Below are positions 59,837 to 64,000 of a stretch of DNA of 64,000 nt, in pieces. The stretch's first letter is position 1; each line of letters opens with the position of its first letter. Below the pieces are notes generated by a model, which had not been told where the DNA came from, made no database searches, and saw only the letters and a list, made by a program, of their open reading frames with translations. Source of the DNA: Aldrovandia affinis. Taxonomy: Eukaryota > Chordata > Actinopteri > Notacanthiformes > Halosauridae. The position numbers and the translations under genes are program-made. Location: positions 1 to 64,000 of the forward strand of contig JAINUG010000544.1 in NCBI GenBank assembly GCA_029706075.1, given 5' to 3'.

Positions 59837-59852
59837 GAAAGTGTAACAGTTT

Positions 59853-60204
59853 GGACCTCAGGTGGCGTAACGGTCTAAGCTTTCACCAGGAACGCAAGTT
59901 GCCCACTGCAGCCACAGTTCAAAACCCGACTGCGCCAGTCCGGCTCTGGCTGGGAGACCCGATTGTGGGTAGTGATTGGCTGTCCGTCCCAGGGGGAGGG
60001 GGGAGGGAGAGCCGGCACGAGCTCGCGGAGGAGCAGAAGAGCGTCCCTAGAAAGTAGGTGGGCGAGTTCCGTCTCAGAGGAGGCAGATTATTGCCGGCCT
60101 TGGAATATTAGCTTGTCCCGTAGTGACGGGTGGCAAAAATAGAGGGTATAACTGGCCACCAAATTGGGAGAAAAACGGGGAAAAAAATCTGAAACAAAAT
60201 TAAA
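59853..60204 (+). mobile_element. SINE family A
   Basis: A 16-bp perfect duplication GAAAGTGTAACAGTTT flanks it (59837-59852, 60205-60220). Head GGTGGCGTAACGGTCTAAGC, B box GTTCAAAACCC and end GAGGGTATAACTGGCCACC. Of the copies seen this has the best-preserved duplication. Confidence 0.9.
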
Positions 60205-60296
60205 GAAAGTGTAACAGTTTATATTTTATTAAGGGAAACATAAAGCTCGTAATGCATAAAGCTAGTAATGTTATGAGTATAATTCATGTAATTGGG

Positions 60297-60522
60297 TTCT
60301 TATTCACACTAGAACAGTGCCCTAATAGGGTGCAGACTGTGGGGCTCATCCACACATTAGAACAGTGTCTTTATAGGATGCAGAGCATGGAACTCATCCA
60401 CACACTGGAACAGTGGCTTAACAGGATGCAGACCGTGGGGCTCATCTACACACTAGAACAGTACCTTAACAGGATACAGACTGTGGAGCTAATCCACATA
60501 CTAAAACAGTGCCTTAAACTGA
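60297..60522 (+). repeat. 48-bp minisatellite, open as 16-residue repeats
   Basis: The AACAG landmark recurs at 60313, 60361, 60409, 60457 and 60505, exactly 48 bp apart. The frame 60252-60566 (104 codons) stays open, giving LEQCPNRVQTVGLIHT-like units four times. No signal, domain or splice context supports a protein. Because 48 is a multiple of three, one open unit keeps the whole array open. Confidence 0.85.
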
Positions 60523-60566
60523 TTTGCCTGGTCTGTACAGACCAGCTTAATGGATATTTATGTTAA

Positions 60567-61110
60567 TATAAAGTTGATATTGAATTCGGGTGTGGACAAC
60601 AAAGAGTACAGTCATCCATAAGTTCAGATAATTTGTCGATGTAAGAAAATGCTATCACAAAATAAAATGAAAAAGCTATACCTATTGGTATTGATTATTC
60701 CACTAATTAATTGCTTGATTGACAATCAAGGAATGTAAATTTAAAGCTATAGGTTCCAGCCTCCCTTACGTCAAGCAGATGAATTGCTACTGATTCCCAT
60801 TTGGTTTGTCTGAAAGCATTCCCTTGTGCATCACATAAATCCTTGTTAGTTTTAACTCGATATTCTATCTAATATGCCGATGCTTTGTCTTCAATTGTAT
60901 GCTGTCATAGAAAATATTGCTCCCGCATTTCTGTTAAATGACTAATGTAACAGTAATTAACAGTAGCAGCTCTGCTGCTTTGCTTATAAATTCTATTCTC
61001 AATTGCAACTCACCAACTCCCCACTAGATGGCAATGGCATCATGTAGAGCAAATCATAATAATAACATTAAACCTTATGTACATATATGGCTACAACAAT
61101 CTATTTAGCT
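60567..61110. other. AT-rich intergenic DNA
   Basis: Nothing recognised. Confidence 0.5.
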
Positions 61111-61119
61111 CACACATGT

Positions 61120-61315
61120 AGTGCTGACTGTACAGGTATAGTAATACTGCAGTGTACAGGTTTAATGACACTGTAGTACAGTACAGGTATAATAGCAGTA
61201 TATTGTACATGTATAATGATACTGTTGTGGTACTTAAGTATAGGACTATAGTGTACATATAGTATAATGATACTATAGTGCTGTACAGCTATATTACTGT
61301 AGTGCATATTAATAT
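61120..61315. repeat. Imperfect minisatellite of GTACAGGTATAATGATACTGTA type
   Basis: Units of about 30 bp built on TGTACAGGTATAAT and ACTGTAGTG repeat about six times with drift. The open frame on the minus strand follows from the repeat. Confidence 0.7.
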
Positions 61316-62754
61316 AAGTTTATGGAAACTCAATTAGTGTACAATTGGAGGTGTGTATCAGCTAATTCACAGTAAATCTCCTGCTCATCCCATAAGATCT
61401 GTTTACGTTTTGTCCGCCGTTGTAAGCATGCGTTGCCACTACAAATTGAATGGGGTGGCATGCTATGGTGAAAGCACAGAATAGGAAAGTTTTCATATTT
61501 GACATGGGCAACCTATTTGTTATTCCGGAAACATCTGTGAATGCAATAATTATAACACAGAGGCCTTATGAAGTAGACAATATCATAAAACAAGTTTCAA
61601 ATGATCAAATATGTATGAAACCTTCTGCTAAATAAACAGTTATACAGAATGCAACATTTCCTGGTCTTATTTCCCCAAATGTTGTGATTACCACAATCAA
61701 TCATTGCTCATTTATTTTCATCTGAATGTCATATGAAACAGATTATCGGATAATTACTCATGGTCAGTATTAATTATAGCAATTAATGATTGAGTGGATA
61801 CATCAGCTGTCCAGTTAATAGATGTGAATGAACAGCTGTTATTAATAAATTAATCACAGAAGACTAGACTAGCGAGTTGATGAGTAGACTGCAATCAGGA
61901 CTAAGGGAATTTGGCCAGGAAAGTCTTGAGAAAAACCTGTGCTAGTCCGCAACTAAAGCTACTGATCGATCCGTATAGATATTTTCCATAAGCCCTCAGC
62001 TGTCTGTCTTCAGAGAAAAAGGAAGAACTTTCAAAGAGATAAAGTGATTAGGTTAACTTGCTTTTAAATTAAATTGTAATAGGTATAAGGGTTATATTAA
62101 TACAGAGCAAAACTGATTTGAGGTTTGGGGTGGATAAAGACAAACTATATTTGTGGGGTGTTACTATACATTTGGCTGTAAATTCCCTGAAATTCTTTGG
62201 GCCAGATTTAACACAAAAGCAGTCGCTACAAGGTCCAATATCTACTGTACGTTGCATTTACTAAATGGTCGCAATGAGTCAAATCGCTATTAGGATGTAA
62301 TTTGCGGTTAAGTCACTTTGCGACTTTCCTTTAGATGAATAGTTAAATCTGTTCATGCATATGTATAGATGGAGTGAACGTGCTAAAACAGGGTGGAGAT
62401 TTTGTAAATTAGGTACAAATATTCCGTTTGATTTACTAAATCATGCCTTAATTGCGACTCTCCTCTTTGTGTGAGAATTTTATCTTAAGAACCAACAATT
62501 CCCACGATGAAATGCGATGCTAGTTGCTGTCCCAGTGATGCAAAACAAATAATCACAAATGTTGTAAAGTACCCCGGTTCATGTCAAGACCGCTTTATCT
62601 TCAGGAACACCTGTATCTATATATTTAAATTATATTTAAAATATATATTCTGTATAGCATACATATTATTTATTAGAACTTGAAATACAAATTATATGAA
62701 AGGACGCAGGATTTCTATTGACTAATTTGTCATCAGCTAGCAGTCAGCATAACA
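61316..62754. other. AT-rich intergenic DNA
   Basis: No gene or named repeat is seen. The open frames 61450-61635 and 62069-62257 have no support. Confidence 0.5.
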
Positions 62755-62756
62755 TT

Positions 62757-64000
62757 TTTACATTTTTACATTTTAAGCATTTAGCAGACGCTCTTATCCA
62801 GAGCGACTTACAAGATGTGCATTAATACAAGGTGAGAACAATCAAAGTTAGCGTACAAGATCAGTGCAGTAAAACGGCAAAAGACATCATTGCAGGCATC
62901 TGCGTATCATACCTGTAACATTGGGAAAGAAAAGGTTAGTGGGTTTTTTTTTTTTTTTTTTTTTTTTTTCAAGTAAACAGATTGACTAGATGGACAGTGT
63001 TCAGTGGTAGTGGAGTCTGAAGAGGTGGGTTTTGAGTCTCTTGCGGAAGATTGGAAGTGATTCCGCAGTCCTGACCGATTGCGGGAGGTCGTTCCACCAA
63101 CGAGGGACCAGGACAGAGAAGAGGCGAGACCGCGAGGAGTGGCTGCCAGGCGCCCGGAGGGATGGGGCAGTCAGTCTGCCAGCGGAGGCGGAGCGGAGGG
63201 GTCTGGACGGGGTGTAGGGCGTGATGAGTGACTGGAGGTACGGGGAGCAGTACCTCTGGCGCTTGAAAAGCCAGCACCAGTGACTTGAATCTGATGCGTG
63301 CTGTGATGGGGAGCCAATGCAGAGAGGAGAGTAGAGGGGTGACGTGGGTGAACTTCGGCTGGTTGAACACCAGGCGAGCAGCAGCGTTCTGGACTAGTTG
63401 CAGTGGCTTGATGGCACAGGCCGGAAGGCCTGCCAGCAAGGAATTGCAGTAGTCCAGACGTGAGATCACCAGGGCCTGGACCAGGAGTTGAGTGGCCTCT
63501 TGGGTGAGGAACGGTCTGATCCTCCGGATGTTGTGGAGGGAGAAATGGCAGGTCCGAGAGATCGCTGCAATGTGGCTCGAGAAGCACAGCTGGTTGTCCA
63601 GGGTTACCCCAAGACTCCTGGCAGACTGGGACGGAGACACTATGGAGCCTTCCACGGTAATTGACGCATCAATCATCGGGGAGCCCTTCGCTGGGAGGAA
63701 GAGCAGCTCTGTCTTCCCCAGGTTCAGCTTCAGGTGGTGGGTGGACATCCATGCGGAGATGTCAGCCAGGCATGCAGAGATCCGTGCCGGGACCTGGGTA
63801 TCAGATGGAGGGAAGGAGAGAAACAGTTGAGTGTCATCAGCATAACAGTGATAGGAAAAACCATGAGCAGAAATAACAGAGCCAAGTGACTTGGTGTACA
63901 GAGAAAATAGGACAGGGCCTAGCACCGAGCCCTGCGGGACACCGGTAGAGAGGGTGCGGGGAGAGGAGAGGGATCCTCTCCAGGCCACCTGGCATAAAAA
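62757..64000 (-). mobile_element. L2-type LINE, cut by the window end
   Basis: The minus strand runs from RT ([31 protein letters not shown]) to a 3' UTR and the CTCTTATCCAGAGCGACTTACAAG tail (antisense). The main open frame is 62969-63988 and beyond the edge. It follows normal L2 RT to about 63245 and then changes frame (APEVLLPVPP replaces the usual RGTAPPYLQ), so this copy is broken too. It is nearly the same, base for base, as 18240-19471. Confidence 0.9.

Noticed and set aside
59853-60000. tRNA-like A and B boxes in SINE copies
   Set aside because: The boxes belong to SINE heads with target duplications; no cloverleaf with a proper acceptor stem could be built, so no tRNA gene is called.
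60297-60522. CRISPR-like regular spacing
   Set aside because: Whole units repeat without unique spacers, and the genome is a vertebrate's; it is a minisatellite.

Overview
This window looks like nuclear DNA of a ray-finned (teleost-type) fish. It is AT-rich and split by introns. It holds GIMAP/AIG1-type immune GTPase genes of the kind expanded in fish, and it is packed with fish-type mobile elements: L2, CR1 and Rex1/Babar-like LINEs, tRNA-derived SINEs with L2-type tails, Tc1, piggyBac, hAT and Harbinger DNA transposons, and a Ty3/gypsy remnant. There is no bacterial, organellar or phage content. By my tally about 36 kb of the 64 kb can be assigned to a mobile-element family.

The host genes form a small GIMAP cluster. 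Gene 1 (minus strand, 4282-7759) and gene 2 (plus strand, 25242-33836) share an unusual layout. A first exon supplies only seven coding bases (ATG AGC G), then a phase-1 intron leads to one large exon with the whole GTPase domain. Both have a TATA box about 110-120 bp upstream of the ATG and near-matching upstream DNA, so they are an inverted duplication. Gene 3 (plus strand, 38577-41032) has a short serine/threonine/glutamate-rich exon, also entered in phase 1, and then a large GTPase exon; no first exon of its own was found. The three proteins share the G domain but differ at the C terminus: gene 1 ends in CTIL (prenylation-like), gene 2 in an Ala/Gly-rich hydrophobic tail plus CTTQ, and gene 3 in a similar tail plus YTTQ.

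Layout: 0-2.5 kb CR1 LINE end and unassigned DNA; 2.6-4.2 kb piggyBac inserted just behind gene 1; 4.3-7.9 kb gene 1; 7.6-9.5 kb its upstream region, invaded by a solo LTR and nested SINEs; 10.1-14.8 kb a long L2 LINE with an esterase-type ORF1; 15.4-20.65 kb a four-level nest (Tc1 holding a SINE holding a Rex1-like LINE holding an L2); 20.9-25.4 kb decayed copies of the GIMAP upstream unit, then the promoter and first exon of gene 2; 25.2-32.7 kb the long gene 2 intron, full of SINE, hAT, L2 and Tc1 copies; 32.7-33.8 kb gene 2 main exon; 36.8-38.5 kb Tc1 remnants; 38.6-41.0 kb gene 3; 41.8-43.2 kb duplicated AT-rich DNA around a 44-bp tandem repeat; 43.6-47.4 kb a broken Ty3/gypsy fossil with a 3' LTR; 47.6-48.4 kb hAT and Harbinger-type remnants; 49.9-59.0 kb a LINE (X) holding a second LINE (Y) and a second piggyBac; 59.8-61.3 kb a SINE and two minisatellites; 62.8-64 kb another L2, cut by the window edge.

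I see no convincing unknown multi-gene system. The most interesting signals are the repeated GIMAP promoter/first-exon unit with its readable insertion history, the changing C-terminal lipidation-like motifs, a conserved hairpin just inside one piggyBac end, and a 48-bp minisatellite that stays open as 16-residue repeats. All calls come from reading the sequence; no database search or alignment program was run.
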